Shown here in pieces: positions 5,213 to 5,420 of a stretch of DNA of 5,420 nt. The position numbers and the translations under genes were made by a program. The stretch is from positions 1 to 5,420 of the forward strand of contig CANQOD010000085.1 of the NCBI GenBank assembly GCA_947625395.1. Reading direction: 5' to 3'. The DNA is from an uncultured Bacilli bacterium. Its GTDB lineage: Bacteria; Bacillota_I; Bacilli_A; RF39; UBA660. How positions within the stretch are numbered: the stretch's first letter is position 1; each line of letters opens with the position of its first letter. Under the pieces are notes generated by a model, which saw only the letters and a program-made list of their open reading frames with translations, made no database searches and had not been told where the DNA came from.

Positions 5213-5217
5213 AAAGT

Positions 5218-5246
5218 ATTGTATACTATCAATTTTTAAAATGCAA
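5218..5246 (-). promoter_or_regulatory. Sigma-A-like promoter of spoVG
   Basis: On the minus strand TTGCAT (complement of 5241-5246) is followed after exactly 17 bases by TACAAT (complement of 5218-5223). The -10 differs from consensus at one position; the -35 keeps the TTG. Transcription would start near 5211, about 36 bases before the spoVG start codon. I looked for a sigma-H promoter like that of Bacillus subtilis spoVG and found only an isolated AAGGATT (5301-5308) with no good -10 partner. Confidence 0.5.
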
Positions 5247-5270
5247 GAAATTTATCAAATTTATACAATT

Positions 5271-5380
5271 GCATGTGAAAAACAAATCATAAGAAAAGAA
5301 GAATCCTTAAACAACTTTCAAGCATGTTTTTTTAAAACACCGTAAAAGAAAGAATCCATTCAAAAAGATTTGTCAAGCAT
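5271..5380. repeat. Degenerate direct repeats upstream of spoVG
   Basis: On the minus strand the series ATGCTTGA, GGATTCTT, ACATGC occurs twice in tandem: ATGCTTGA at 5373-5380 and 5318-5325, GGATTCTT at 5350-5357 and 5299-5306. GGATTCTT lies exactly 32 bases before the next ATGC in both copies (at 5325 and 5274). The sequence between the boxes is poorly conserved. Nothing else supported was found between 5247 and 5420. Confidence 0.35.
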
Positions 5381-5420
5381 ACTTCATTCATTTAAGGTTA
5401 TTCTATAAATGGTGAAGAAA

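Noticed and set aside
5332..5391. Minus-strand 19-codon ORF upstream of spoVG as a leader peptide
   Set aside because: No ribosome binding site precedes its ATG, it is far from spoVG, and it has no run of regulatory codons. Chance is the simpler explanation.
5409..5420. Possible start of a divergent plus-strand gene (MVKK) at the right edge
   Set aside because: Only four codons are visible. The nearest Shine-Dalgarno-like AAGG is about 11 bases away and no clear promoter precedes it, so it cannot be supported.

Overview
The window comes from a low-GC, AT-rich Bacillota (Firmicutes) genome of a spore-forming lineage or one descended from it. The evidence is SpoVG, YabP and YabQ beside DivIC, TilS and FtsH, the strong AGGAGG-type ribosome binding sites, and the tight gene packing. 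The class cannot be fixed from sequence alone. The gene set recalls reduced-genome Bacilli or Erysipelotrichia-like organisms more than Bacillus itself.

All supported genes are on the minus strand, so they read from right to left. Positions 5176-5420 are the spoVG upstream region, with a sigma-A-like promoter and a 16-bp perfect palindrome at the predicted transcription start. Next come spoVG (4891-5175) with an intrinsic terminator over its stop codon, and yabP (4555-4845), whose start codon lies in a hairpin stem. yabQ (4256-4558) overlaps yabP by ATGA. divIC (3876-4169) has its own extended -10 promoter. Positions 3443-3875 hold one unidentified small membrane-protein ORF and a long inverted repeat. 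tilS (2120-3442) and ftsH (134-2101) follow as a pair 18 bp apart. At the left edge an 8-base C tract lies upstream of what looks like the first codons of a further minus-strand gene.

The layout is a collapsed form of the Bacillus spoVG...yabP-yabQ-divIC-yabR-spoIIE-tilS-hprT-ftsH neighbourhood. The genes normally between spoVG and yabP, between divIC and tilS (yabR, spoIIE) and between tilS and ftsH (hprT) are absent here. Spore-envelope genes therefore sit next to essential housekeeping genes for cell division, tRNA-Ile decoding and membrane proteolysis.

The most unusual feature is the C-terminus of FtsH. After the normal protease domain it carries about 35 residues that match the Rho N-terminal (SAP/HeH-like) nucleic-acid-binding motif. 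TilS also has a non-canonical PP-loop (SYGPDS instead of SGGxDS). I found no CRISPR array, insertion sequence, tRNA or rRNA.
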